DNA of 23,098 nucleotides from an uncultured Eubacteriales bacterium (GCA_900551995.1 URXW01000031.1:1-23098), one strand, 5' to 3'; positions 14,754 through 23,008 are shown, counted from the stretch's first letter. Notes: generated from the letters alone by a model not told the origin. Made by a program: numbers and translations.

Positions 14754-15877
14754 GCGGTCTTCCCCTCCTCCTCGGCTTTCTGCTCAATCGCCAGCTGCTG
14801 ACCCAGCGTGCGGTTCTCCTTGCGCTTCTTCGCCTCGTACATAACGAGTGCCACGGTGATGACACCGTAGGACATGAACACGCGGAAATACTCGCCGATC
14901 ATGGAGTCGCCGGTGATCTTGGTGCCGGCGGCAGGCGCAACGATGAACATGGTGTGGAACAGGATAACGCCCAGAAATACGTTGCCGATGGACGCCCTTT
15001 CCACGGAGGCTCCGCCCACCAGCAGTGCGGCGATACAGAACATACCGATGTTGGTGTGCGCCGTGTAGGTGGGGAAGTTACCCATGTTCTGCAGGTAGAT
15101 GATCATGCCGAAGCCGGCAAATACGGTGGACATGACGATGGAGATCAGTCGGGTGCGATCCACGTTGATACCGGCGTCACGCGCCACGTTCATGTCCTGA
15201 CCCACGGCGCGCATATCCTGTCCCAGCTTCGTGCGGCGGAACCACACGATGAACAGGCACGCCAGCGCGATGATGACAAGCGTCAGAACGGGGATCTTCA
15301 CGCCGCTGATGTTGATGGCAAGGGCGTTATCCACGCTCTGGCGCATTTGCAGCAGGCTGACGGTGTTGCGGATACCGTAGCCGCGGGGCAGCTTCAGGGT
15401 GTTGTGCATGATGGGAATGATGGGGCCCATCATGTACAGCACGATCAGCTGGTACACACCGGTCATGCAGAAGGCGATGAAGTAGCTGGTGATCATTTCG
15501 CGGCCCTTGGCGCGGTTGAGGATGCTGCCGCACATGAGTCCCAGCAGGATGGACAGGGGGATGGACAGGATCGCGGCCAGCACCAGACCGGGGATGCCCC
15601 AGATCTGCCAGTCCGCCACGAGGATCAGCGCGATCTCGCCTGCCATGGCTCCCAGCGTCATACCGAAGTTCAGACCCATACCCGCCATAATGGGGATCAG
15701 CAGGCTGAGGATCAGGAAGGAGTTGCGCCCCAGCCGGGTCATTACCTCGTTCAACAGGTAGTTGGCGGGCAGGCCGGACAGCGGGATCATAATGGCGCAG
15801 ATGATGACGAACAGGACGGGCACAGAGTTGTTGCTGATAAAGTGCCACAGGTTGAATTTCTTCGTGGTTTTCTTCAT
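14750..15877 (-). CDS. ABC transporter permease (BPD_transp_2 family), second subunit
   Basis: This is an inner-membrane permease of the RbsC/branched-chain-like family, 375 residues with about 8-10 hydrophobic segments. Family hallmarks are GMGLNFGMTLGAMAGEIALIL and the cytoplasmic ATPase-contact loop RTKLGQDMRAVGQDMNVARDAGINVDRTR, followed by LLVGGASVERASIGNVFLGV. The C-terminal tail KKRKENRTLGQQLAIEQKAEEEGKTA is charged and cytoplasmic. ATG 15877 follows a GGGGG-containing site and lies one nucleotide after the stop of the first permease. It probably forms a heterodimer with that permease. The substrate cannot be told from the sequence. Confidence 0.92.
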   Translation of the reverse strand: MKKTTKKFNLWHFISNNSVPVLFVIICAIMIPLSGLPANYLLNEVMTRLGRNSFLILSLLIPIMAGMGLNFGMTLGAMAGEIALILVADWQIWGIPGLVLAAILSIPLSILLGLMCGSILNRAKGREMITSYFIAFCMTGVYQLIVLYMMGPIIPIMHNTLKLPRGYGIRNTVSLLQMRQSVDNALAINISGVKIPVLTLVIIALACLFIVWFRRTKLGQDMRAVGQDMNVARDAGINVDRTRLISIVMSTVFAGFGMIIYLQNMGNFPTYTAHTNIGMFCIAALLVGGASVERASIGNVFLGVILFHTMFIVAPAAGTKITGDSMIGEYFRVFMSYGVITVALVMYEAKKRKENRTLGQQLAIEQKAEEEGKTA

Positions 15878-15878
15878 G

Positions 15879-16958
15879 TCAACGCCCCCTTTCCGTCTTT
15901 CTGGTCAGGGCGTAGAGGATCATGCCGTTGGACACCACGATACGGATGACCTCGCTCATATCCATCTGGAAGGCGGAGTTCATCACGGTGGGGGTCATGG
16001 TCACGATGCCCTGATACAAGATCGTACCGATGATAACATTGCCGATGGACGCCTTGTTCACCGACGCGCCGCCGATCAGGATAGCCGCCACGGCGGGCAT
16101 TGCCATCCAGAAGGGGGCGGTGTACAGCTGCACGAAGCCGAAGCCCTGCTCGTACACGAGGATGCCGACGGCACCCAGCCAGGTGGACATGATCACGGAG
16201 ATGAAGCGCATCTTGTCCACGTTGATGCCCGCGGCGCGGGCGAAGGCGGGGTTGGAGCCTACGGCGGTCATGGCGGTGCCGGTCTTGGTGTGCAGGAACG
16301 CCCACATGAGGAACGCCAGCAGCGCGAACACCAGCAGCGTACCGGTGGGGATCACGAGGTTGATGCCGATCTTGTTCAGATCGATGGCGAGGAAGTTCGC
16401 CAGTGCCTTGTCGTAGAAGCCCTCCAGAGAGACGACGGTACGCAGTCCCTTGGCGGCGAAGCCCCAGATCATGGTGGGGTGCTTATACGGCAGCAGCAGC
16501 CACATCATGCACATGAAGGACACGGAGGAGAAGCCCACGTAGGTGGCGATCATCATTTCTCCGCCCTTGATCTTGTTCAGCAGCCAGCCGTAGCCGCCGC
16601 CGAACAGCAGCGCGAAGGGGGTGGCGATCAGGATCGCCATGAGGAAGCTGGCAAAGCCGGTGAAGCCCAGCTCGATGGACAGGGTGGCACCCAGCAGTCC
16701 GGAGACGATGCCCAGAGGCAGACCGAAGTTCAGTCCGCAGCCGGAGTGCACCATCGGCACCATCGCCAGCACCATCACGGCGTTCCAGCTGAAGCGGGTG
16801 ATGATATTGGTGATCTGGGTGGCGAAGTCCAGCCCCACGATGGGGGCGGCGATGAGCAGCAGCAGCAGGAAGCCCGCAATAATGAGGCGGGGCAGACCGA
16901 AGCTGTCGATCATCTCTTTGAATTTAGACTTGTTTTCAAGTGTGGTCGTATTGCCCAT
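15879..16958 (-). CDS. ABC transporter permease (BPD_transp_2 family), first subunit
   Basis: This is a 359-residue inner-membrane permease with about 8-10 hydrophobic segments. Family hallmarks are SGCGLNFGLPLGIVSGLLGA, the ATPase-contact loop KTGTAMTAVGSNPAFARAAGINVDKMR, and ILIGGASVNKASIGNVIIGT. It is paralogous to the next permease (same GLNFG, contact-loop and GGASV.(R/K)ASIGNV motifs), so the membrane part is a heterodimer. ATG 16958 follows AAGGAGG at 5-6 nt, 10 nt after the ATPase stop. The N-terminal 20 residues are soluble. Confidence 0.92.
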   Translation of the reverse strand: MGNTTTLENKSKFKEMIDSFGLPRLIIAGFLLLLLIAAPIVGLDFATQITNIITRFSWNAVMVLAMVPMVHSGCGLNFGLPLGIVSGLLGATLSIELGFTGFASFLMAILIATPFALLFGGGYGWLLNKIKGGEMMIATYVGFSSVSFMCMMWLLLPYKHPTMIWGFAAKGLRTVVSLEGFYDKALANFLAIDLNKIGINLVIPTGTLLVFALLAFLMWAFLHTKTGTAMTAVGSNPAFARAAGINVDKMRFISVIMSTWLGAVGILVYEQGFGFVQLYTAPFWMAMPAVAAILIGGASVNKASIGNVIIGTILYQGIVTMTPTVMNSAFQMDMSEVIRIVVSNGMILYALTRKTERGR

Positions 16959-16968
16959 TTCTTCCTCC

Positions 16969-18558
16969 TTATTTCACCTGGCTGACCATGAGCATACCGA
17001 ACTCCTCGGAGGAATGGTCAGCAGGCAGGATACCGGCGATCTTGCCGCCGGAGACGATGGCGATGCGGTCGCAGATCATGCGGAGCTCCTCCAGCTCGGA
17101 GGAGATCATAACCACAGTGACGCCGGATTCGCGGTTGAACTTCCGCAGTGCCTCCAGCACCAGTGCCTTGGCACCCACGTCGATGCCGCGGGTAGGCTCG
17201 GAAACGAAGAGGAAGCGGGGCTCCAAGGCGAACGCCTTGGCGAGGCAGACCTTCTGCTGGTTACCGCCGGAGAGCTCGCGCGCCTTCTGGTCGGAACCGG
17301 TGCACTTGATTTGCAGCTCGTCGATGTACTTATCGGTGACGGCGCGGATGGCCTTTTCATCGCGCCACGTAAAGATGCCGATTTTCTTCAGGAACTTGTT
17401 CTGGATCTGCATGGCGGGGAACGCCACGTTCCACTCCAGAGACTCGTCCAGCAGCAGACCCACGCCGCGGCGATCCTCGGAGACGAATGCCAGCTGGGAA
17501 TCGAGGCACTTGCGGGGGTTGTTCAGCTGGATGCTCTTGCCGTCAAACTCCACGGTGCCGCCGGCGTCGCACAGACCCATGACGCCGTTGGGGATGCCCA
17601 GCTTGCCCTGGCCTGCCAGACCGCCGATGCCGAGGATCTCGCCTTCCTTCACGTCCAGATCCACGTTGCGGACGATCTCACCGGGCATATCCACCCACAG
17701 CTTGCGGATGGACATGATGGTGCGGGCGTCGGCGTGGTCGCGCACCTTGTGCTCGCTGCCTCCGCCCTCCTTGACCTCACGACCCACCATGGCGCGGGTG
17801 ATGTCACGGACGTCCGTCTCCTTGGCGGGGACATCCTTGACCACGTAGCCGTCGCGCATGATGACCACCTTGTCGCAGACGGAGAGGATCTCCTGCAGGC
17901 GGTGGGTGATGAAGATGACGGCGATGCCGCGGGACGCCATGCCGCGGATGGAGTCCAGCAGAGCCTGCGCCTCCTTCTCGGTGAGGACGGCGGTGGGCTC
18001 GTCGAGGATCAGCAGACGCAGATTCTCCTTACTCAGCTCGCGGGCGATCTCGGTAAACTGCTTATGGCCGACGGGCATATTGCTGATGACCATTTTGGGG
18101 TCGATGGCAACGCCCATCTTGTGGATGGACTCGTCAGCGCGGCGATCCATTTCCTTATAGTCGAGAGTGTTCATGCGCTCGCCGAACACTTCTGAAAAGA
18201 CGCTTTTTTTCTTGGGTTCACGGTTGAGGAGGATATTTTCAGTGGCGGTGAAGCCGGGAATCAGAGAGAATTCCTGATGCACCATACCGATACCGGATTT
18301 CAGTGCGTCAAAGGGGGTGTTGAAGAGGACCTTTTCCCCGTCGATCAGGACGTCTCCCTCGTAGCCGCCCGTCTCACGGATCACGTCCATGCCGAAGAGT
18401 ATTTTCATCAAGGTACTTTTACCGGCACCGTTTTCGCCCACCAGACCCAGCACCTCGCCCTCTTTCAAGGTGAAGTTGATGTCCGTAAGCACCTGATTGC
18501 CGAAAAAGCCCTTTTTAATATTCCGCATTTCAAGCAGCGGAGCGTTGTTCTTTTCCAT
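16969..18558 (-). CDS. ABC transporter ATP-binding protein with two nucleotide-binding domains
   Basis: This 529-residue cytoplasmic ATPase of the sugar/nucleoside (RbsA/MglA-like) type powers the two permeases. Domain 1: Walker A GENGAGKST (41-49), Walker B LLILDEP (182-188), H-loop H219, but its signature is MPVGHKQ instead of LSxGQ (161-167). Domain 2: degenerate Walker A GLAGQGKLG (313-321), a good signature LSGGNQQ (429-435), and Walker B FLFVSEP (449-455) where the usual Asp before the catalytic Glu is Ser. So probably only one ATP site is fully active, as is common in this family. Start: ATG 18558 has AGGG 6 nt upstream; ATG 18564 touches that site and is less likely. A strong hairpin separates it from the lipoprotein gene. 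Confidence 0.92.
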   Translation of the reverse strand: MEKNNAPLLEMRNIKKGFFGNQVLTDINFTLKEGEVLGLVGENGAGKSTLMKILFGMDVIRETGGYEGDVLIDGEKVLFNTPFDALKSGIGMVHQEFSLIPGFTATENILLNREPKKKSVFSEVFGERMNTLDYKEMDRRADESIHKMGVAIDPKMVISNMPVGHKQFTEIARELSKENLRLLILDEPTAVLTEKEAQALLDSIRGMASRGIAVIFITHRLQEILSVCDKVVIMRDGYVVKDVPAKETDVRDITRAMVGREVKEGGGSEHKVRDHADARTIMSIRKLWVDMPGEIVRNVDLDVKEGEILGIGGLAGQGKLGIPNGVMGLCDAGGTVEFDGKSIQLNNPRKCLDSQLAFVSEDRRGVGLLLDESLEWNVAFPAMQIQNKFLKKIGIFTWRDEKAIRAVTDKYIDELQIKCTGSDQKARELSGGNQQKVCLAKAFALEPRFLFVSEPTRGIDVGAKALVLEALRKFNRESGVTVVMISSELEELRMICDRIAIVSGGKIAGILPADHSSEEFGMLMVSQVK

Positions 18559-18570
18559 AATCATCCCTAC

Positions 18571-18607
18571 TTAAAACAATGGGGAGGGAGGAAACCCTCC
18601 CTCCCCA
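18571..18607 (-). terminator. Attenuating stem-loop between lipoprotein gene and ABC ATPase gene
   Basis: A perfect 12-bp stem TGGGGAGGGAGG/CCTCCCTCCCCA (18580-18591 and 18596-18607), loop AAAC, is followed on the - strand by TTGTTTTAAG. It is a plausible partial terminator that makes binding protein exceed transporter. The ATPase site AGTAGGG follows directly. Confidence 0.7.
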
Positions 18608-18638
18608 CTTGAATGGTTGCTTTACGTAAGCGTTATCG

Positions 18639-19865
18639 TCAGCTGATGGTGAAGTACTTCTCGGGGATCTCCACATCGGCGTTGCCCATGAAGTGACCGG
18701 GATCGCCCATGATGTAGGTATCCTGATAGATCAGGAACACGTTCTCAGACTTGACGCCGGTGGTGGCATTGGTGTAGCCGGCACCGTTCCAAGCAGCCTT
18801 GGGGGAATAGACCTGCAGCGCAGCTGCCACATCGTCCATATCCTTCAGCTCGCTCTTGCCGTCGATGACGTTCTTGGCGTGCAGAGCCAGACCGGCGGAC
18901 AGGGTGTAGCCATAGGAGTACGCCCAGGTGCCGAAGTGGTCAGCACCGCCCTTTTCCACGATGGCGGACTCGACCTTGGCCAGAATCTTATCAAAGTCGC
19001 CAGCCTCCTGGGACAGATCCAGACCCAGAGCACCGGGATAGCCCATCAGAGGAGAGGGCAGGTCGGCCTCGATGAAGTAGCCGCCGCACTCCAGCAGACG
19101 CTTCAGCAGAGGCTCGGTGTGAGCATCGTTGGTGCAGAAGTAAGCCGCCTTCTGGCCATACTTCTCCGCCCATGCGGGCACCTGCTCCAGAATGTAAGCC
19201 TGTGCGCCGGACACGCCAACGTCAGAGGTGGGGTCGGGAGCAGTCTCCAGCACGAACTTCATGCCGAACTCCTCGCAGGCCGCCTTCATGATCGCCACAC
19301 GGCGGGACATGGTCTCATAGGACATATGACGGGGGAAGGAGATATGTACGAAGGTGTCGCAGCCCAGCTCGTGAGCGGTGCGGATGATCAGGTAGCCACG
19401 GGACACGAAGTCGTTGTTGCAGACCAGATCAGCAGCGGAGCCGATCTCGGGCAGGTCCTCGTGGGACTCACCGGCGATGCAGATGATGTCAGGACGGGAC
19501 TCCTTGATCTTGCGGAACGCCTCGGTGACGCCGGGGACGGACTGGTTGACGATGATCGCCTTCATCAGAGGATCTGCGGACAGGTTCACGATGGTCTGGA
19601 TGGTGGTCTCGGTCTCCTCGGTGAAGTTGTCGGGATAGATGGCCAGCTTGACCATGTCCTCGCCATACTCCGCCTGGAACGCCTCTGCACCGCGGCGGTC
19701 GTCCTCAGACTGAGAGACGGAACCGGTCACGATACCGATACGGTAGGCAGGAGCGTCATCACCGGTGGTACCGGGGTCGTTGGTGTCGCCAGTGTTCTTA
19801 TCGCCGCAAGCGACGAGCGTAAGAGCCATGACGAGAGCCAGCAGCAAAGATACTACTTTTTTCAT
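18639..19865 (-). CDS. DUF3798-type substrate-binding lipoprotein of an ABC transporter
   Basis: This 408-residue lipoprotein is the presumed extracellular receptor for the ABC system that follows. Residues 1-20 are a lipoprotein signal (MKKVVSLLLALVMALTLVAC, Cys20). A Gly/Asp/Thr-rich linker follows, then AYRIGIVTGSVSQSEDDRRGAE, a periplasmic-binding-protein-like start. Further stretches (DPLMKAIIVNQSVPGVTEAF, PDIICIAGESHEDLPEIG, LGCDTFVHISFPRHMSYETM, KAAYFCTNDAHTEPLLKRLL) match my memory of the DUF3798 family, a PBP type-1-like fold. Start: ATG 19865 follows GGAGG at 5-6 nt; an upstream TTG is rejected. It is the first gene of the operon. The ligand is unknown. Confidence 0.8.
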   Translation of the reverse strand: MKKVVSLLLALVMALTLVACGDKNTGDTNDPGTTGDDAPAYRIGIVTGSVSQSEDDRRGAEAFQAEYGEDMVKLAIYPDNFTEETETTIQTIVNLSADPLMKAIIVNQSVPGVTEAFRKIKESRPDIICIAGESHEDLPEIGSAADLVCNNDFVSRGYLIIRTAHELGCDTFVHISFPRHMSYETMSRRVAIMKAACEEFGMKFVLETAPDPTSDVGVSGAQAYILEQVPAWAEKYGQKAAYFCTNDAHTEPLLKRLLECGGYFIEADLPSPLMGYPGALGLDLSQEAGDFDKILAKVESAIVEKGGADHFGTWAYSYGYTLSAGLALHAKNVIDGKSELKDMDDVAAALQVYSPKAAWNGAGYTNATTGVKSENVFLIYQDTYIMGDPGHFMGNADVEIPEKYFTIS

Positions 19866-20191
19866 GTTTACCTCCAATTTCCTTTTTCCACAGTGTCGCC
19901 TCCCCGTCAGAGGAGACGCCGGACAGGGTCGTCCCTGCCCTTCCTTTGCGGTGGGTGCTATGCACCCATTTGATTCTATCAGATAAGTTCACAGTCTGTC
20001 AACAACTTTGTGTCTGCGAACGGTGCTCACAGGCGGACAGGTGTGTTTTTCGCGGGCACACTTCCTGCACTTTTTTAGCATTTTATCCATATTTACCGGC
20101 GTTTTGATGGCTGACGGCGGCGTTTATTCTCTGTTTTGCCAAAATAGAAATTTCTTTTGGCGAAATCAGGGTTTTGCCTGTTTCTACACGA
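19866..20191. other. Intergenic region with structured leader and a palindrome
   Basis: No gene was seen. The leader of the DUF3798 operon (about 19866-19966) is GC-rich and folds: TGGGTGC/GCACCCA (19952-19958 and 19962-19968, loop TAT) and a CAGGG/CCCTG dyad (19924-19937). After the promoter, 20003-20191 is AT-richer, with CGGCGTTT twice and an imperfect palindrome GCCAAAA...TTTTGGC (20138-20161) whose centre holds GAAATTTC. The thrS terminator follows. Confidence 0.6.
19973..20002 (-). promoter_or_regulatory. Promoter of the DUF3798/ABC operon
   Basis: On the - strand, a consensus TTGACA (19997-20002), an 18-bp spacer, and TAGAAT (19973-19978) predict a leader of about 100 nt. Confidence 0.8.
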
Positions 20192-20229
20192 AAAAAAGAA
20201 AGACCGCCTGCGCGGTCTTTCTTTTTTCG
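20189..20229. terminator. Intrinsic terminator of thrS
   Basis: The stem GAAAGACCGC/GCGGTCTTTC with loop CTGC is flanked by A7 on one side and T6 on the other, so it can extend to about 16 bp and work on both strands. It lies 10 nt after the thrS stop. Confidence 0.92.
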
Positions 20230-20238
20230 TTACGGTTT

Positions 20239-22032
20239 TCAGATCTTCTGCTTTTCGTCCACGACCTTGCGGAGCATGGCGGAGAAATCCACAAGGAACA
20301 TGGCTCCCAGATCCTCGCCGGTACGGGTGCGGACGGAGACGGTGCCCGCCTCCATGTCGCGGTCGCCCACCACCAGCATATAGGGGATCTTCTCCAGCGT
20401 GGCCTCGCGGATCTTCTTGCCCACCTTCTCGTTGCGGCTGTCCACCTCCACGCGGAAGCCCTGCTTACGCAGCTCCTTGGCGGCCTCGGTGCAGTAGTCG
20501 GCGGCGCGGTCGGTGATGGGCAGGAAGCGCACCTGCTCCGGCATCATCCAAGTGGGCAGCGCGCCGGCGTACTCTTCGATGAGGTATGCCAGCGTCCGCT
20601 CGTAGCAACCCAGAGACGTGCGGTGGATGATATAGGGCAGAGCCTTCTCGCCGTTCTCGTCGATATAGTACATACCGAAACGCTCCGCCAGCAGCATATC
20701 GATCTGGATGGTGACAAGGGTGTCCTCCTTGCCGTAGACGTTCTTGTACTGGATGTCCAGCTTGGGACCGTAGAACGCCGCCTCGTCAATGCCCACGGTG
20801 TAGTCCACGTCCAGATCCTTCAGGATGCGCTCCATGACGGACTGGGCGTGATCCCACTGCTCCGCCGTGCCCTCATACTTGTTGTTGGGGTTGGCGGGAT
20901 CCCACTGGGAGAAGCGGAAGGTGCATTTATCCAGCAGACCCACGGTGCCCAAGCAATACTTGGCGAGGTCAAGGCAGTCCTTGAACTCCTGCTCCAGCTG
21001 GTCGGGGCGCAGCACCAGATGTCCCTCGGAGATGGTGAACTGGCGGACGCGGATGAGGCCGTGCATCTCGCCGGAGTCCTCGTTGCGGAACAGGGTGGAC
21101 GTCTCGCCCAGACGCATAGGCAGGTCGCGGTAGCTGCGGCCCCGGTTCAGGTACACCTGATACTGGAACGGGCAGGTCATGGGACGCAGGGCGAAGCACT
21201 CCTTCGTCTCGTCGGCGGGGTCGCCCAGAATGAACATACCGTCCAGATAGTGATCCCAGTGGCCGGAGATCTTGTACAGCTCCCGCTTTGCCATGAGGGG
21301 CGTTTTGGTCAGCAGGTAGTCGTGCGCCTGCTCGGTGTCCTCCACCCAGCGTTGCAGCAGCTGGACGACGCGGGCACCCTTGGGCAGCAGGATGGGCAGT
21401 CCCTGTCCGATGCAGTCCACGGTGGTGAAATACTCCAGCTCGCGGCCCAGCTTGTTGTGGTCGCGCTTCACCGCCTCCTCACGCTCCTTCAGGTACGCCT
21501 CCAGCTGCTCCTTGTTGGGGAACGCCACGCCGTAGATACGCTGGAGCTGCTTGCGGCTGGAGTCGCCCCGCCAGTAGGCGGCGTTGCAGGCGGTGAGCTT
21601 GATGCCGCTGCCCTTGATGCGTCCGGTGGAGTCCACGTGGGGGCCGGCGCACAGGTCGGTGAACTCGCCCTGCTTGTAGAAGCTGATGACGGCGTCCTCC
21701 GGCAGATCGTTGATCAGCTCCACCTTGTAGGGCTCCTCCTTCTCCTCCATGAGCTTGATCGCCTCGGCGCGGGGCAGCTCGAAACGCTCCAGCTTCAGTT
21801 TCTCCTTGCAGATCTTACGCATCTCCGCCTCGATCTCCGTCAGATTGTCGGGGGTGAAGGCAAAGGGCGCGTCCAGATCGTAGTAAAAGCCGTTGTCGAT
21901 GCTGGGGCCGATCGCCAGCTTGACCTCCGGGTGCAGACGCTTCACCGCCTGCGCCAGAATGTGGGAGCAGGTGTGCCAGTAAGTCTTGCGGTATTCCTCG
22001 TTTTCAAAGGTATAGATGTTCTCTTCGCTCAT
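20239..22032 (-). CDS. thrS: Threonyl-tRNA synthetase lacking the TGS domain
   Basis: This enzyme charges tRNA-Thr with threonine in the cytosol. It has 597 residues against about 640 in E. coli, because the N-terminal TGS domain is absent: the protein starts directly at the editing domain. Editing site: HTCSH (H20, H24) and CAGPH (C128, H132). The class II catalytic core has zinc ligands C287 (RPMTCPF), H338 and H470 (IIHRTSLGCYER), and motif 2 FRNEDSGEMHGLIRVRQF. The loop reads QFTISEGH instead of the common GFTQDDAH, a variant I recall from other Clostridia. The anticodon-binding domain runs from about 500 to the end. ATG 22032 follows AAGGAGG at 8 nt. It is controlled by a T-box leader. 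Confidence 0.97.
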   Translation of the reverse strand: MSEENIYTFENEEYRKTYWHTCSHILAQAVKRLHPEVKLAIGPSIDNGFYYDLDAPFAFTPDNLTEIEAEMRKICKEKLKLERFELPRAEAIKLMEEKEEPYKVELINDLPEDAVISFYKQGEFTDLCAGPHVDSTGRIKGSGIKLTACNAAYWRGDSSRKQLQRIYGVAFPNKEQLEAYLKEREEAVKRDHNKLGRELEYFTTVDCIGQGLPILLPKGARVVQLLQRWVEDTEQAHDYLLTKTPLMAKRELYKISGHWDHYLDGMFILGDPADETKECFALRPMTCPFQYQVYLNRGRSYRDLPMRLGETSTLFRNEDSGEMHGLIRVRQFTISEGHLVLRPDQLEQEFKDCLDLAKYCLGTVGLLDKCTFRFSQWDPANPNNKYEGTAEQWDHAQSVMERILKDLDVDYTVGIDEAAFYGPKLDIQYKNVYGKEDTLVTIQIDMLLAERFGMYYIDENGEKALPYIIHRTSLGCYERTLAYLIEEYAGALPTWMMPEQVRFLPITDRAADYCTEAAKELRKQGFRVEVDSRNEKVGKKIREATLEKIPYMLVVGDRDMEAGTVSVRTRTGEDLGAMFLVDFSAMLRKVVDEKQKI

Positions 22033-22059
22033 GGTCAGATCCTCCTTGTGATTGGGGGC

Positions 22060-22307
22060 AGGTATAAAAATAGCCCCACCCCTGATGGTTGTCAGGGGTG
22101 AGGTAAAATGACTTTACTCCACGGTTCCACCCTGCTTACGGCAAACGCCGTCGCTTTCGATCCCTGTAACGGGAGATCCCCGTCCTGCTCATCGCAGGCG
22201 GCTCGGGAGTGGTACGGGCTGCGCCGTGGGCAGGACGCTTTCAGCCGGGGCGTCCCTCTCTTTGGCCGGTGGAAAACAGCTTCTTCTCCGTCAGTGCCTT
22301 TTTGATG
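22060..22307 (-). promoter_or_regulatory. T-box riboswitch (threonine) controlling thrS
   Basis: This leader reads uncharged tRNA-Thr and switches between terminator and antiterminator. On the - strand, Stem I carries AGAGAGGGACGC and GGCTGAAAGCGTCC, and the specifier ACC (Thr) lies at 22211-22213 in the context GTACCACTCCCGAGC. The conserved T-box TGGAACCGTG is at 22120-22129, preceded by AGGG. The terminator is CACCCCTGA/TCAGGGGTG (22077-22085 and 22092-22100), followed by CTATTTTTATA. The ribosome site lies after the terminator, so control is by transcription attenuation. The UGGA bulge predicts a U discriminator base in the matching tRNA. Confidence 0.92.
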
Positions 22308-22313
22308 GCAACA

Positions 22314-22342
22314 AGTATAAACCCGTTTGCGCCGTTTGTCAA
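22314..22342 (-). promoter_or_regulatory. Promoter of thrS
   Basis: On the - strand, TTGACA (22337-22342), a 17-bp spacer, and TATACT (22314-22319) lie upstream of the T-box leader, starting only 8 nt after the stop of the phosphatase gene. Confidence 0.85.
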
Positions 22343-22350
22343 CGGGGGAT

Positions 22351-22992
22351 TTACTGGAGTTTTTCCAGCAGCTCCGCCGCCGTGTCGGCGATGGTCTCCG
22401 CGCCCGCCTCCGTCAGCGTCCGGCGGCTGCGGAACCCCCAGCTGACCGCCACAAGGGGCAGCCCGGCGTTCCGGGCGGTGGACACGTCCACCTCGCTGTC
22501 GCCCACGTAGACGGCGTCGGCGGCGGAGACGGTCAGCTGCGCCAGCGCGCGGCGCACCAGCGTCGGGTCGGGCTTGGGGGGCACGTCCTCCCGCTGCCCG
22601 AGGGCAAGCACGCCGGGGAAGAACTTCTCCGCCAGTGCCCGCGTGGTGGCGTCGGGCTTGTTGGACACCACGGCGATCCTGACGCCCGCCGCCGCCAGTG
22701 TGCGGAGGAGGGCGGGGATGCCGGGATAGGGCGCGGTGGCGACGCAGTTGTGGGATTGGTACCAGTCCCGGTACTCCGTCAGCACCGCCTCAAGGGCGTC
22801 GCCGGTGACCTCCGGCGGCACGGCGCGCTCCATGAGACGGCGGGCACCGTTCCCCACGAAGGCGCGTACCTCCTCCCTGCTGCGCGTCTGCCAGCCGTGA
22901 CAGGCGAGGATGTGGTTCACGGCAGCGTGCATATCGGACAGGGTGTCCAGCAGTGTGCCGTCCATGTCAAAGAGGACTGCTTTATACTTCAT
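22351..22992 (-). CDS. HAD-family hydrolase, phosphoglycolate phosphatase-like
   Basis: This is a haloacid dehalogenase-type phosphatase of 213 residues. Motif I FDMDGTLLDT holds the nucleophile D9 and acid/base D11; motif II is VVSNKPD; motif III lysine is in PPKPDP; motif IV is VYVGDSEVDV. An all-helical C1 cap sits between motifs I and II (about residues 16-85). This layout is that of Gph/PGPase-like enzymes, but the substrate of such proteins cannot be read reliably; PpaX- or Gph-like activity is equally possible. ATG 22992 follows GGGGAAAG. It lies 16 nt after the ychF-like gene, so it is probably co-transcribed with it. No terminator separates it from the thrS leader. Confidence 0.88.
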   Translation of the reverse strand: MKYKAVLFDMDGTLLDTLSDMHAAVNHILACHGWQTRSREEVRAFVGNGARRLMERAVPPEVTGDALEAVLTEYRDWYQSHNCVATAPYPGIPALLRTLAAAGVRIAVVSNKPDATTRALAEKFFPGVLALGQREDVPPKPDPTLVRRALAQLTVSAADAVYVGDSEVDVSTARNAGLPLVAVSWGFRSRRTLTEAGAETIADTAAELLEKLQ

Positions 22993-23008
22993 GGTATGCT
23001 TTCCCCGG

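Noticed and set aside
20008..22101. 697-codon open frame on the + strand
   Set aside because: It runs antisense to thrS, which has full catalytic and editing motifs, a ribosome site and a T-box leader. The antisense translation is low-complexity and rich in Leu, Val, His and Gln.
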